From Halobacteriovorax sp. HLS (GTDB lineage: Bacteria > Bdellovibrionota > Bacteriovoracia > Bacteriovoracales > Bacteriovoracaceae), in assembly GCF_004006665.1 (NCBI RefSeq), contig NZ_QOCL01000001.1, positions 1 through 64,000 of the forward strand: a stretch of 64,000 bases of DNA, in the 5' to 3' direction. This document shows positions 29,285 to 37,934 of this stretch, in pieces. The stretch's first letter is position 1; each line of letters begins with the position of its first letter. The translations under genes and the position numbers were made by a program. Below the pieces are notes generated by a model. The model was not told the origin of the DNA and searched no databases. It was given only the letters and a program-made list of their open reading frames with translations.

Positions 29285-30588
29285 TTCAAATCCCCTATTG
29301 ACTTTGTACCAAAATACCCCATAAATAAACGATAGACTCCCAATGAGATCATACCTAACCATATGGCGACAAAACTATTATAATAAATAGAAAAAAGAAT
29401 AAACGGTAAGTATGAGACAAAGAAAGCAATAAACATTTGCTTGCGAAGAAAACTGAATCTCTCAAGGCCAAATAATAATCCATCATAGATATATGAAACA
29501 GCAAGTAGCATTTGAGATAAAGCTATATAAGGCCAAACTGTTCTTATCTGAGCAAATACGAGTTCGTCATTAGAAAAGATATTCCACAGCTGATCAGAAA
29601 ATACAAAGTAGATCAATGTAAAAGAAAGGCCAATTACAGCGGACAATAGAAGAATCTGCTTTTTAAGATCTTGATACTTACTTTCGCTGCCTTCTCCTTT
29701 GAATTTTGCTGCCATGATATTCGCAGTTATCGCAACTCCATCAATCAAAAAGGAGGAGATAAGCCATAATTCAAGTATAATTTGATGAGCAGCAAGCCCT
29801 TCAGCACCAAGTCTCGAGGCACATTTAGTACTTAGGAAAAAGCAACTTGTTAAAATCATCGAGCGACAAAACATATTAAAAGAGTTCTTTCCAAAATGAA
29901 TCCACTGAGCTTTATTGAGTCGAGCTTCAAAGAATTTCTCTCTAATGAATTCCTCTCTAAAAATTAAAGCTAAACCTATGATCATTGATAATAGTCCGGC
30001 CAAAACGGTTCCCCATGCTACAGAAGAAATTCCAAGTTCTGTGAAATTTAATAAGTACCAAGAACTAGAAATATTCACGATGGTTGTAAGAAAAATGAGA
30101 TAAAAGCTCTCCTTAACTCTGGAAAGACCTCTGAGAATAGAAATTGAAGTAAAAGAAATAATTAAAAATGTTTGCCCTAAAAGACGAATATTAAAATAAT
30201 CTTCAACCAGAGGGAGCAGTTCATCGGTAGCACCAGTGAATAGAAAAAGTGGAATTCTAAAGATATACAATCCAATACTTGAGAGTACACCAATAATAAA
30301 AGAAAGTAGTAAGGCCACCTTTATTTTTTGAACAACAATATTGTGATCATTACGAGCAAAAGACTCACTTACGGCTTGAGTTGAAGTATGAATGAGAAAG
30401 TTAAAAACCCATGTAAAAGAGCTTAGAAGAATCACCCCAATAGAGAGTGCTGCTAGCCAGTGTGTATCCCTATTGCCTATTAGGGCCGAGTCAACCACAC
30501 CAGAGATAGGCTCTAGTAATGAGCCCAAGATACTAGGAATAGAAAAAAAGAAAAGCCCACCAAAAGTGAGCTCGACTTTATCCTTCAC
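29281..30588 (-). CDS. MATE-family efflux transporter
   Basis: 435 residues, about 12 membrane helices. Typical MATE features: SIPSILGSLLEPISGVVDSALIGN at the N-terminus, a matching second half beginning at AQWIHFGKNSFNMFCRS, and GLAAHQIILELW. MATE proteins export cationic drugs or metabolites by Na+ or H+ antiport; Na+ would suit an organism with Na+-NQR, but the coupling ion cannot be read here. It overlaps the preceding gene by one base (TAATG). Confidence 0.9.
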   Translation of the reverse strand: MKDKVELTFGGLFFFSIPSILGSLLEPISGVVDSALIGNRDTHWLAALSIGVILLSSFTWVFNFLIHTSTQAVSESFARNDHNIVVQKIKVALLLSFIIGVLSSIGLYIFRIPLFLFTGATDELLPLVEDYFNIRLLGQTFLIISFTSISILRGLSRVKESFYLIFLTTIVNISSSWYLLNFTELGISSVAWGTVLAGLLSMIIGLALIFREEFIREKFFEARLNKAQWIHFGKNSFNMFCRSMILTSCFFLSTKCASRLGAEGLAAHQIILELWLISSFLIDGVAITANIMAAKFKGEGSESKYQDLKKQILLLSAVIGLSFTLIYFVFSDQLWNIFSNDELVFAQIRTVWPYIALSQMLLAVSYIYDGLLFGLERFSFLRKQMFIAFFVSYLPFILFSIYYNSFVAIWLGMISLGVYRLFMGYFGTKSIGDLN

Positions 30589-30938
30589 TAGAAAGGCTTA
30601 TTTACAGCAATATATGTTGCAAGGAAGAATAGGAAGATATATCCCCAAAATAGTTTAGGCTTTAAAGAAGCCGACAATCTCTTGGCAAAAACTGGTCCTG
30701 TAATTGAGATAATTAGCCAGATTACGATCTTAGCAACAACCCATGCAGGAAATCCATCGCCATGACTATTTCCTAATCTAGCAAGTAATCCCATACCTGC
30801 AACAAGAATTAGAAAACTTGAGATACCTGAAACAATTTTAATATGCTTAGGTTGAGTTGAGTAATAACCAATTGCAAGTCCAGCAACTGTAACGATGATA
30901 GCAAGTACGTGAAGTACCTTATAAACTTCATAAGACAT
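30588..30938 (-). CDS. Small four-helix membrane protein (SirB/HemJ-like)
   Basis: 116 residues with four predicted membrane helices. The first helix carries YKVLHVLAII, a histidine placed as in SirB-type and HemJ-type proteins. Function in this family is poorly known, and my match rests on topology and the N-terminal histidine only. Directly adjacent to the K+ channel gene and overlapping the MATE gene, so part of one operon. Confidence 0.65.
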   Translation of the reverse strand: MSYEVYKVLHVLAIIVTVAGLAIGYYSTQPKHIKIVSGISSFLILVAGMGLLARLGNSHGDGFPAWVVAKIVIWLIISITGPVFAKRLSASLKPKLFWGYIFLFFLATYIAVNKPF

Positions 30939-31424
30939 TTAATTTTCCTTTTTTTGTTTATCTTTCTTAAATTGTTTTTCTAATCTATTTAAAGTATTTC
31001 TAATTTCTTCAATAGAGAGCTCGAGATTCTCTTCATCTTGCTCAATATTTCTCATTCCAGATCGGATATGCCTAACTTCACCTTTTAGCCTTCCAATATC
31101 TCTTCCTAGAAGAGCATTTGCAAAAAGTGCCGTATAAGTAGCAAATATTCCAGTCCCTAAGAGCATAAGGAAGATACCGATAATCTTACCAAAGTAAGTC
31201 ATAGGTACAATATCCCCATAGCCAACAGTTGTTACAGTAGCAAAGGCCCACCATACAGCATCTAAATACTCAGTCATTAATGGATTAACATCAGTTTCTA
31301 AGTGAAAAACTACAGTAGAAAAAACAATAATTACAGTGTTTCCTAGAATTGTTAAAGCAATAAATTCTTTCGAGCTAATTAGTTGAATTAGTCTTGAATG
31401 GATCGAAATTCTCTTTCTGGACAC
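30939..31424 (-). CDS. Two-helix potassium channel
   Basis: 161 residues. Two membrane helices flank a pore loop with the selectivity filter TVGYGDIV (KcsA/Kch type). A basic N-terminus and a C-terminal coiled coil (about 115-155, IRSGMRNIEQDEEN...) probably aid tetramer formation. No RCK nucleotide-binding domain is present. First gene of the channel/SirB-like/MATE/methyltransferase operon. Only 44 bases separate it from the divergent gene at 31469. Confidence 0.92.
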   Translation of the reverse strand: MSRKRISIHSRLIQLISSKEFIALTILGNTVIIVFSTVVFHLETDVNPLMTEYLDAVWWAFATVTTVGYGDIVPMTYFGKIIGIFLMLLGTGIFATYTALFANALLGRDIGRLKGEVRHIRSGMRNIEQDEENLELSIEEIRNTLNRLEKQFKKDKQKKEN

Positions 31425-31468
31425 AATTACACTCTTTTATTATTTTAAAACTAAGCTAGAATAATAGT

Positions 31469-32209
31469 ATGAGTAACTCCGACAATGCAAAAAGAAAAGG
31501 AACTAAGATATATCGCGGCGCATACAAGTTTATGCGAAATGGTAATGTCTATTCCGAAGAAACGTTTGAAGTCTTCAAAGAAAAGAATGACTCTGGGATG
31601 CTCTTTTCGTCTCAGCTGATTTCTAGAGTATCAACCGGAGAGCTTCTAAATATTACAGTTGATTACAAAATTAACAAAGACTATCTACCGACTATGGTTA
31701 TGGTTAATAAAGTACTTGGTAATGAGAATGTTGTTGAAACCTATGTATTCAATAGCAAAAGAAATATTATTACCTACTCATTTGAAAATAGTAAAGGCAG
31801 CAAATCGGTAGAGCTTAACACTTCGCCAAAATTCTATATATCTACACCATCCATTGCAACCGCTATGCTCTATCTCAGATCTAAGAAGTTCGATGGAACT
31901 GGAAAGAATTACTTCAATGTTCTTTCTAGTTCAAACCAATGGACATTTGAAGAAGATCCTACTTTTAATTCTATAGCAGTTGAGAGGCTTACCCTAACTA
32001 GCGAGAACCGAAATGTAGAAGGTGCTTCAGTGCAAGGGGTCGAATACAAAATTGAACAGCATATTGAAGCAGACGACCAGGGTCCTTCTCCTTCAATAAA
32101 ATGTTTTGTCAGCCAGCACGTCACCATCCCCTATTTCCTAGACGATGGTGCGGGAACAAAGATTGAAGTTAAATATCTAAACGATCTCTCAGAAAGAGAT
32201 CTAGACTAA
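31469..32209 (+). CDS. Conserved-looking protein of unknown function
   Basis: 246 residues. No signal peptide or membrane helix. The composition and alternating pattern suggest a beta-sheet protein (KIYRGAYKFMRNG, LLNITVDYKINKD, SFENSKGSKSVEL). No family recognised. Divergent from the K+ channel gene and convergent with the small gene at 32216. No strong ribosome site. Confidence 0.7.
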   Translation: MSNSDNAKRKGTKIYRGAYKFMRNGNVYSEETFEVFKEKNDSGMLFSSQLISRVSTGELLNITVDYKINKDYLPTMVMVNKVLGNENVVETYVFNSKRNIITYSFENSKGSKSVELNTSPKFYISTPSIATAMLYLRSKKFDGTGKNYFNVLSSSNQWTFEEDPTFNSIAVERLTLTSENRNVEGASVQGVEYKIEQHIEADDQGPSPSIKCFVSQHVTIPYFLDDGAGTKIEVKYLNDLSERDLD

Positions 32210-32215
32210 GTTTAA

Positions 32216-32410
32216 CTACAGCTTACACTTTAAGTAGAACTTAATATTTGAAAAGCCCTCTGCTCCAAACCATTCAACATATTGACAATAAATTGCTTTA
32301 TGTAGGGCCGTATCTTGATAATCGTAGAGTAATTCCTCACCAAGTGGCGTTGAAATAAAAGGAATAATTATTAAGAACATTACAATAATAGTTAAAGGTA
32401 TTTTTATCAT
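32216..32410 (-). CDS. Small membrane or secreted protein
   Basis: 64 residues. A hydrophobic N-terminal segment (about 3-22) is followed by a 40-residue tail with two cysteines (IYCQYVEW, YLKCKL). It begins 7 bases after the DinG stop with GTGAGA ahead of the ATG, so it may be co-transcribed with dinG. Not recognised; short, hence uncertain. Confidence 0.5.
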   Translation of the reverse strand: MIKIPLTIIVMFLIIIPFISTPLGEELLYDYQDTALHKAIYCQYVEWFGAEGFSNIKFYLKCKL

Positions 32411-32417
32411 TTCAATC

Positions 32418-35309
32418 TCACTTTATTACGAAATCTCTAATCCCATCACAGGCATCATTTAAGTTAGTTCTCTGAAGTTTATAAGGTTCCATTAACTTTA
32501 ATAACTTCTCCATAGTACGACCCTTCCAATTTCTTATTCTCGAGTCTACAACTATAACTCCTCCGATATCACTTTCTGTTCGAAGTAGTCTACCTAATTT
32601 TTGATGGAGGGAGCGTGTTCTATGAGCAAGATAGTAATCGGTAAATTCATTACCAAGATTAGATTCATAGAAATCTCTTCTGTCTTGAATGACGAGGTCC
32701 ATTCTTAAATCAGGAATTTTATCTACAAAAACAAATTGAAGCGCATCTCCTGGAATATCAATACCTTCACCAAAAGACTCCATTCCAAGTAGTATTCCAG
32801 AGGTCGAGTTCTTAAAGTCTTCAACAACATTATTTCCCATTCCCTGTATAAAGAGCGGTAACTCTCCTTCAAACTTCTCCAAAAGAATTTCTCTAGCGAC
32901 TTCAAATCGAGATCTGGCCGAAAAGAGGAGTAAACTTCTACCACCCAAGTCACGAATAAGCTTAGATATTTTCTCCAGAGTTTGTGGCACAAAGTTCTGA
33001 TCCCAGATTGGTAAAGTGTCATCACAAAGATAAACTTTTGTCTTATTTTCATAGTCAAAAGTTGGAGGTAAGAAGAAACCTCCCTTAAATCTTTTTTCAG
33101 GAGATAGGTATGAATACCCTGTGGCCCACTCAATCCCCTTAGCACCCTGATCACCTTTTGCATTTCCTAAGGTCGCACTGGTGAAAACAACAGAGTCAGA
33201 AATTTCTAAAAGCCCATCGTGAAGAACCTTGCCAACATTTACCGGAGAGGCACTCACACAAAATCCCCTATCTCCATGATACTTTATTGAACGTGTATAG
33301 CCCGGTTTCATTTGAGGTTCACCCAGAGCAATCTCTAAAGCTTTTTGTATATCTTCAAGGCCTCCCACAAATTTTTCAAAACGAGTAAAGGCCACAATTT
33401 GATTCTCATCAGTCAACTCTTTAACATCCCATCTTGAGTGGTATGGAAGTAGAAATAAGTTGAGATCACTAATAATAAATCTAATTGAATCCAGATGATT
33501 AAAAATTGCTAGGGATAATTCATCACCCCTTTTCTTATCAACCATTGGTGATTCATTCCAGAAAATATCCGTATACTTAGGACGCTTTTTAAAAAAGCTC
33601 TCTACAATGGTAGGAAGTCCCTGCAGATGATCGGCCAAGCTTTGCTGAGCGTCTTGCGCTCGCGCCCTAATTTGAGTGATTACAGCAGTGCTCTCCCCTT
33701 CAACTTTTTCATTTTGTGCTAGGAGATAAAAAAGAGAACCAATCCCCTGAGAATGAACTAATGTCTTATTCAAAGAAAAGAGATCATCTTGTGTCACTTC
33801 GAAAGTGAAAGCACTTGTAGTCTCACCTTCAACTTTATGTGCTTCATCTACTACAACATACTGTGGTCGTGGAAAGCTTCTAGGCCATGAGAACATCAGA
33901 GCATGATTTCCAACAATGATATCAGCGTCCTTGGCCTCTCTTAAACCTTTTATATATGAGCAATCACTTTTAAACGGACAACTCTGTCCTGTGCATGACC
34001 TAAAGTCTACTGTTACGTCCTTTTCTTTAGATTCAAACTCTTTAAACTTCATCTTTATGACAAAGGGAAGATCCCCTCTTGTAATTTGGTCATCTACATG
34101 TGCTCTAGAGTTATGAAAGAAAACAAGATCGAAGAACATATCCGTAAATTTTGCTTCAAAATCCTTGGTGCCTGTAAGTAAGTCCTCCTCCTCAATCGAC
34201 TGGCGAAAGAGAAGTTCACACAAATGATTACCAGAGCCGACCAACTGGCGAACCTTTAATTCAGAATCATCTAGTCCAAGCAATTTTCTAAGTTGCGGAA
34301 CATCTTTAGAGACGGCCTGATGCTGAAGTGTTTTTGTTCCAGTTGCGACGAGTACCTGCTTTTGTTCTTGCAGAGAAAATAATGTCGCAGGAATCATATA
34401 ACCTAAGGTTTTTCCAGTTCCTGTTGGGGCTTGAACCAAAGAGTGAACTTTATTCTTAAAAGACTGCCCCACTTTTAAGGCCAATGTTTCCTGTGACTCT
34501 CGGTATCTATAAAATGGCGTTTTCTTCTTTATTGAGTCCACATCTCGGAAAATCGACTTTAAATTTTCACCACTAAAGTCTAGGGAGAAAAGTTTCTCAC
34601 CTGCTTCAACTTTTTCATTAACTGGGTGAAGAGCATCCCATGCTATCGAGATATGTTTTTCTAAGTCTAACTCAACAGTTTTCGCAAGAGACTCCAACTC
34701 TTCATCTTCGAGACAGAAAAAATTGTAATACCAATAATCTGTAAGGTTATACTTTTTAAAGAGGTTTTCCGCAGTCATAGTAAGGGTTCTGTCCCTACGA
34801 ACAACACCAACGGTTATTAGCATAACTTTTAGAAGATCGACTGAGTCCTGAAAACCTCTATGTTCTTCATGATCAGCAATACCCCAATCACAGATAAAGT
34901 TCTCAAGCTTTAAAGAAGACATTTGAGGGAACATTAGAGATAGAAAGAATAAGCTATCTTCATAGGTTTCTCTTCCAGTCCCATCGTCTATTTTATTGAA
35001 ATGCTCAGCTAAGAATGATTTTTCAAAGCCTGCATTGTGAGCAATTAAATGGTGTCCAAATAATTCCATCACCTCAGGCTCAACTTGCTTCCAACTGGGG
35101 GCATTTTTTAACATTTTAGAATCAATACCAGTTAGCTTCTTTATGAATTGAGAGAGATTTCCCTCATATTGAACAAGTGAACTGTAGCTTCTCACTAACT
35201 CGACCCCATCGAACTGTAGGAAACCTACATCTATGATCTGATCGTAACTAGGGTCAATTCCTGTTGTTTCAATATCTATTACGGCCCATTTTCCTAGAGG
35301 GTGTGTCAT
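32418..35309 (-). CDS. dinG: DinG-family helicase with N-terminal DEDDh exonuclease domain
   Basis: 963 residues. The exonuclease domain (about 5-165) has DIETTG, then AHNAGFE where the ExoII aspartate is glutamate, and HRGFQDSVD. The XPD-like superfamily 2 helicase follows: APTGTGKT (Walker A), a [4Fe-4S] cluster set with one cysteine in GSGNHLC and three in CTGQSCPFKSDC (spacing as in E. coli DinG), DEAH, and a C-terminal GMESFGEGID and QKLGRLLR. It unwinds DNA with 5'-3' polarity, probably at R-loops and replication blocks. GGAGA precedes the ATG. The Asp to Glu change makes nuclease activity uncertain. Confidence 0.93.
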   Translation of the reverse strand: MTHPLGKWAVIDIETTGIDPSYDQIIDVGFLQFDGVELVRSYSSLVQYEGNLSQFIKKLTGIDSKMLKNAPSWKQVEPEVMELFGHHLIAHNAGFEKSFLAEHFNKIDDGTGRETYEDSLFFLSLMFPQMSSLKLENFICDWGIADHEEHRGFQDSVDLLKVMLITVGVVRRDRTLTMTAENLFKKYNLTDYWYYNFFCLEDEELESLAKTVELDLEKHISIAWDALHPVNEKVEAGEKLFSLDFSGENLKSIFRDVDSIKKKTPFYRYRESQETLALKVGQSFKNKVHSLVQAPTGTGKTLGYMIPATLFSLQEQKQVLVATGTKTLQHQAVSKDVPQLRKLLGLDDSELKVRQLVGSGNHLCELLFRQSIEEEDLLTGTKDFEAKFTDMFFDLVFFHNSRAHVDDQITRGDLPFVIKMKFKEFESKEKDVTVDFRSCTGQSCPFKSDCSYIKGLREAKDADIIVGNHALMFSWPRSFPRPQYVVVDEAHKVEGETTSAFTFEVTQDDLFSLNKTLVHSQGIGSLFYLLAQNEKVEGESTAVITQIRARAQDAQQSLADHLQGLPTIVESFFKKRPKYTDIFWNESPMVDKKRGDELSLAIFNHLDSIRFIISDLNLFLLPYHSRWDVKELTDENQIVAFTRFEKFVGGLEDIQKALEIALGEPQMKPGYTRSIKYHGDRGFCVSASPVNVGKVLHDGLLEISDSVVFTSATLGNAKGDQGAKGIEWATGYSYLSPEKRFKGGFFLPPTFDYENKTKVYLCDDTLPIWDQNFVPQTLEKISKLIRDLGGRSLLLFSARSRFEVAREILLEKFEGELPLFIQGMGNNVVEDFKNSTSGILLGMESFGEGIDIPGDALQFVFVDKIPDLRMDLVIQDRRDFYESNLGNEFTDYYLAHRTRSLHQKLGRLLRTESDIGGVIVVDSRIRNWKGRTMEKLLKLMEPYKLQRTNLNDACDGIRDFVIK

Positions 35310-35407
35310 TAATAGTCTCCAAAAAATAATCTAAACTTAAAGTGTGTTGTATTGGCAATATCCTATTTTTATTCTAATCTGGTAAGCTAATATGACAAGG
35401 ATTCCCT

Positions 35408-35791
35408 ATGAGCTCGGCAGTTATTTTTCAAATACAGTCATTTTTAATCATGTCTCTTATGATCTTAGGTGTTTATCACAGAAAAGATAGAAAGAAGCAT
35501 GTTAAAATAATGTCTAGCGCAATAATTTGGGATGTCCTACTCATACTTCAAATTGAACTCACGCGAAGCGCAATTGTTAAGGCCTCCAAGGTTATGACAA
35601 ATCCTTTGCTACTTAAAGTTCACCTCTTCTTTGCGATTGGCTCCGTCATACTGTATGTACTTATGGTGTTATCAGGTAGAAAGCTTCTCAAAGGAGATAA
35701 TTCTGTTAGACAAAAGCACAAATGGTTGGGAAGAACGACTTTATTTTTTAGAATAATGACATTCATTACTAGCTTTTGGGCAGCATCATAA
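35408..35791 (+). CDS. Small membrane protein, DUF420-like
   Basis: 127 residues, four hydrophobic helices. Histidines occur near helix ends (RKKHVKIMSS, LLKVHLFF, RQKHKWLGRT), reminiscent of DUF420/cytochrome b561-like membrane proteins, but the match is loose. AAGGA precedes the ATG. It lies 15 bases before bolA on the same strand, so it may start that operon. Confidence 0.65.
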   Translation: MSSAVIFQIQSFLIMSLMILGVYHRKDRKKHVKIMSSAIIWDVLLILQIELTRSAIVKASKVMTNPLLLKVHLFFAIGSVILYVLMVLSGRKLLKGDNSVRQKHKWLGRTTLFFRIMTFITSFWAAS

Positions 35792-35806
35792 GAAAGGAAA
35801 AATAAA

Positions 35807-36061
35807 ATGGATTTTCAATTACTAGTAGAGCTTATTCAATCAAATATTGAAGATGCTAAAGTTCAAGTAACTGACCTAACTGGAACAAAAGATCACCTGG
35901 GTCTCTTAGTTGTAAGTGACGCCTTTGAAGGTAAAATGCTTATAGCTCAACATCAAATGATAATGGATATTTTAAAAGAAAAGCTTAAACAAGAAATACA
36001 TGCAGTACAAATAAAGACCATGACTCATGCTCAGGCCAATGAGCGTGGAATTGAAATATAA
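35807..36061 (+). CDS. BolA-family protein
   Basis: 84 residues. BolA fold signature: LVVSDAFEGKMLIAQHQMIMDILKE and the C-terminal AVQIKTMTHAQ. BolA proteins pair with CGFS glutaredoxins to hold or move [2Fe-2S] clusters; the next gene is such a glutaredoxin. By length and ending it is closer to IbaG/BolA2 than to the longer E. coli BolA. AAAGG precedes the ATG. Confidence 0.92.
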   Translation: MDFQLLVELIQSNIEDAKVQVTDLTGTKDHLGLLVVSDAFEGKMLIAQHQMIMDILKEKLKQEIHAVQIKTMTHAQANERGIEI

Positions 36062-36084
36062 TATAACTTACAGGAGTTAATACG

Positions 36085-36477
36085 ATGAGTGATAATAACC
36101 CATTCAATATTCTAGGTTCAGACAAAGTTCCTCAAGAAGGTGGAACACAGGTTCAAGAAGAAAATGCGCAAGGACAACTTAATGACAGAATTAATGCATT
36201 AATCAAATCTAGCGATATTTTCGTATTTATGAAAGGAAATGCTTCAATGCCACAATGTGGTTTTTCGGCAAACACTGTAGCAATACTAGATTCATTAAAT
36301 GTTAAGTATAATACTTTTGATATTCTTTCTGATCAGGATATCAGACAAGGTGTTAAGGAATTTTCTAACTGGCCAACTTACCCACAGATTTACCTAAAAG
36401 GACAACTTCTTGGTGGGAATGATATTCTAACTGAAATGTATCACTCAGGTGAACTAGCTACAGTACTTGGGGCTTAA
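36085..36477 (+). CDS. grxD: Monothiol glutaredoxin (Grx4 type)
   Basis: 130 residues. An extra N-terminal 30 residues (rich in Asn, Gln, Glu) precede a standard glutaredoxin domain with the CGFS active site (C58 in MPQCGFS), FSNWPTYPQIYLKG and LLGGNDILTEM. CGFS glutaredoxins bind a glutathione-ligated [2Fe-2S] cluster, alone or with BolA. CAGGAG is seven bases before the ATG. Sits between bolA and a small unknown gene with no gap. Confidence 0.95.
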   Translation: MSDNNPFNILGSDKVPQEGGTQVQEENAQGQLNDRINALIKSSDIFVFMKGNASMPQCGFSANTVAILDSLNVKYNTFDILSDQDIRQGVKEFSNWPTYPQIYLKGQLLGGNDILTEMYHSGELATVLGA

Positions 36478-36684
36478 GTGAAGAATTTGGACGATATTTC
36501 TGAGTGGACTCCTAAGAAACTTAGAACACTTAGAAATAATTTAAATAATAGGCTAAGCTCATTTAAAGCATCTGCCGACAATGCTAAACCATTGCAGCAG
36601 AGTCATATGTTGTATGGAATGGATGAGCAAGAGTGCTCAGAACTTTTAAAGAAAGTTACGACACTTCTAAAAAACGCTAAATAA
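36478..36684 (+). CDS. Small helical protein of unknown function after grxD
   Basis: 68 residues. Starts on GTG directly after the grxD stop, with GGGG upstream. Predicted to be mostly helical, one cysteine (QECSELL). No family recognised. Tight placement at the end of the bolA-grxD operon, followed by a good terminator, argues it is real and linked to BolA/glutaredoxin function. Confidence 0.7.
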   Translation: MKNLDDISEWTPKKLRTLRNNLNNRLSSFKASADNAKPLQQSHMLYGMDEQECSELLKKVTTLLKNAK

Positions 36685-36685
36685 G

Positions 36686-36713
36686 AAAAAGGCCTAATTC
36701 ATTAGGCCTTTTT
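36686..36713. terminator. Bidirectional terminator between the bolA operon and yebC
   Basis: A 13-bp perfect inverted repeat, AAAAAGGCCTAAT and its complement, with a 2-base centre. A runs on one side and T runs on the other allow termination on both strands. It lies between the stops of two convergent genes. Confidence 0.92.
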
Positions 36714-36721
36714 TATACTAA

Positions 36722-37465
36722 CTAATTTTCTTCTTCATCTTCTATTTCGATATTATGATAGACCTTTTGTACGTCATCATTATCTTCAAGAACATCGATT
36801 AGTTTATTAAAAGTTACGAGATCTTCAGCTGAAAGTGTTTTAGTTGTTGTAGGAAGCCTCTGTAATCCAGCCTCTTGTGCCTCAATTTCAAGCTCAGCTA
36901 ACTTAGCTGACACAGAACCAAAGTCTTCCATTGCCGTTGTTACAACAGTGTACTGCTCGTCATCGAAGTCAACATCTTCTGCACCACCGTCAATGACTTC
37001 TAACATAAAGTCATCTTCACTCATTTTAATTTGTTCTTTCTCAATAAGAAAAACACCTTTATGGTCAAAAATAAATTGCAGACAACCGTCCTTTCCAAGG
37101 GAGCCATTATACTTATTAAAAGCGGCCCTAACTGAAGAGACTGTTCTCGTATTATTATCAGTGGCCGTCTCTATAAAAACGGCTGAACCATCAGGGCCAT
37201 AGCCTTCAAAAGTTGATTCAACATAATCCTCGCCACCTTCTCCAGACGCTTTCTTAATGGCCCGATCAATTGTATCTTTTGGCAAGTTTTGACCGCGAGC
37301 ATTTTGAAGAGCAAGCCTAAGTCTTGGATTTGCATCAGGGTCTGGTCCAGAGCCTTTTACTGCAACTGTAATTTCTTTTATAAGTTTAGTGAAGATCTTA
37401 CCGCGTTTCTTGTCTTGAGCACCTTTACGGTGTCTAATATTGGCCCATTTACTATGACCTGCCAT
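36722..37465 (-). CDS. yebC: YebC/PmpR-family protein
   Basis: 247 residues from ATG 37465, with AAAGGAG seven bases upstream. Hallmarks: AGHSKWANIRHRKGAQD, NPRLRLALQNARGQNLPKDTI, FEGYGPDGSAVFIE and CLQFIFDHKG. The family is described as a transcription regulator (PmpR) and more recently as easing ribosome stalling at proline stretches. Five extra codons upstream in the frame are not needed. Confidence 0.96.
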   Translation of the reverse strand: MAGHSKWANIRHRKGAQDKKRGKIFTKLIKEITVAVKGSGPDPDANPRLRLALQNARGQNLPKDTIDRAIKKASGEGGEDYVESTFEGYGPDGSAVFIETATDNNTRTVSSVRAAFNKYNGSLGKDGCLQFIFDHKGVFLIEKEQIKMSEDDFMLEVIDGGAEDVDFDDEQYTVVTTAMEDFGSVSAKLAELEIEAQEAGLQRLPTTTKTLSAEDLVTFNKLIDVLEDNDDVQKVYHNIEIEDEEEN

Positions 37466-37531
37466 AATAGCTCCTTTCATTTTAAAGAATGATTCTAACA
37501 GAGCTTTTACAAAACGAAAATACTTAGGAAT

Positions 37532-37921
37532 TTACTTTCTAGGAGAGAGATTAAGGTCTAATTCAATTTCATTTATCAGATCATCAAGATCAAATGGTTT
37601 AGAAAAGAATTTCTTAGCACCAGCGTTTAGTGCATCTTGAATAGAGATATCTGCCTGACCTGATACAAAGAAGAATTCTGGACGATCTTTCATATCAATC
37701 AATTGGACGGCATCTAATACGGCCATTCCGTTGCCATTAGGCATTTTATAATCTGAAACAATAATATCAATCGGCTTAGAACGAATAAGTTCAATTGCGT
37801 CATTTCCACACTCTGCAGTGAGTGTCTTATAACCATAATAGATAAACTCTTCTTCCATTAATTCTAGGATATCAGGCTCATCATCTACTATTAAAACTGT
37901 GATATTATTTCGTTCTTGCAT
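37532..37921 (-). CDS. Single-domain response regulator (receiver)
   Basis: 129 residues, a CheY-like receiver only: acidic pair in VDDEP, phosphoacceptor D57 in IIVSDYKMP, switch Ser in FVSGQ, and the lysine in FSKPFD. No output domain. It sits 13 bases after the CFI-box gene and before yebC on the same strand. No kinase is adjacent; it could take phosphate from a kinase or the ChpT-like protein elsewhere in the window. Confidence 0.93.
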   Translation of the reverse strand: MQERNNITVLIVDDEPDILELMEEEFIYYGYKTLTAECGNDAIELIRSKPIDIIVSDYKMPNGNGMAVLDAVQLIDMKDRPEFFFVSGQADISIQDALNAGAKKFFSKPFDLDDLINEIELDLNLSPRK

Positions 37922-37934
37922 AAGTAAACTTATT

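Noticed and set aside
28625-29362. Longer form of the methyltransferase, reaching 78 bases into the MATE gene
   Set aside because: The extension has no ribosome site and reads as out-of-frame MATE sequence; the TTG at 29284 has a good site.
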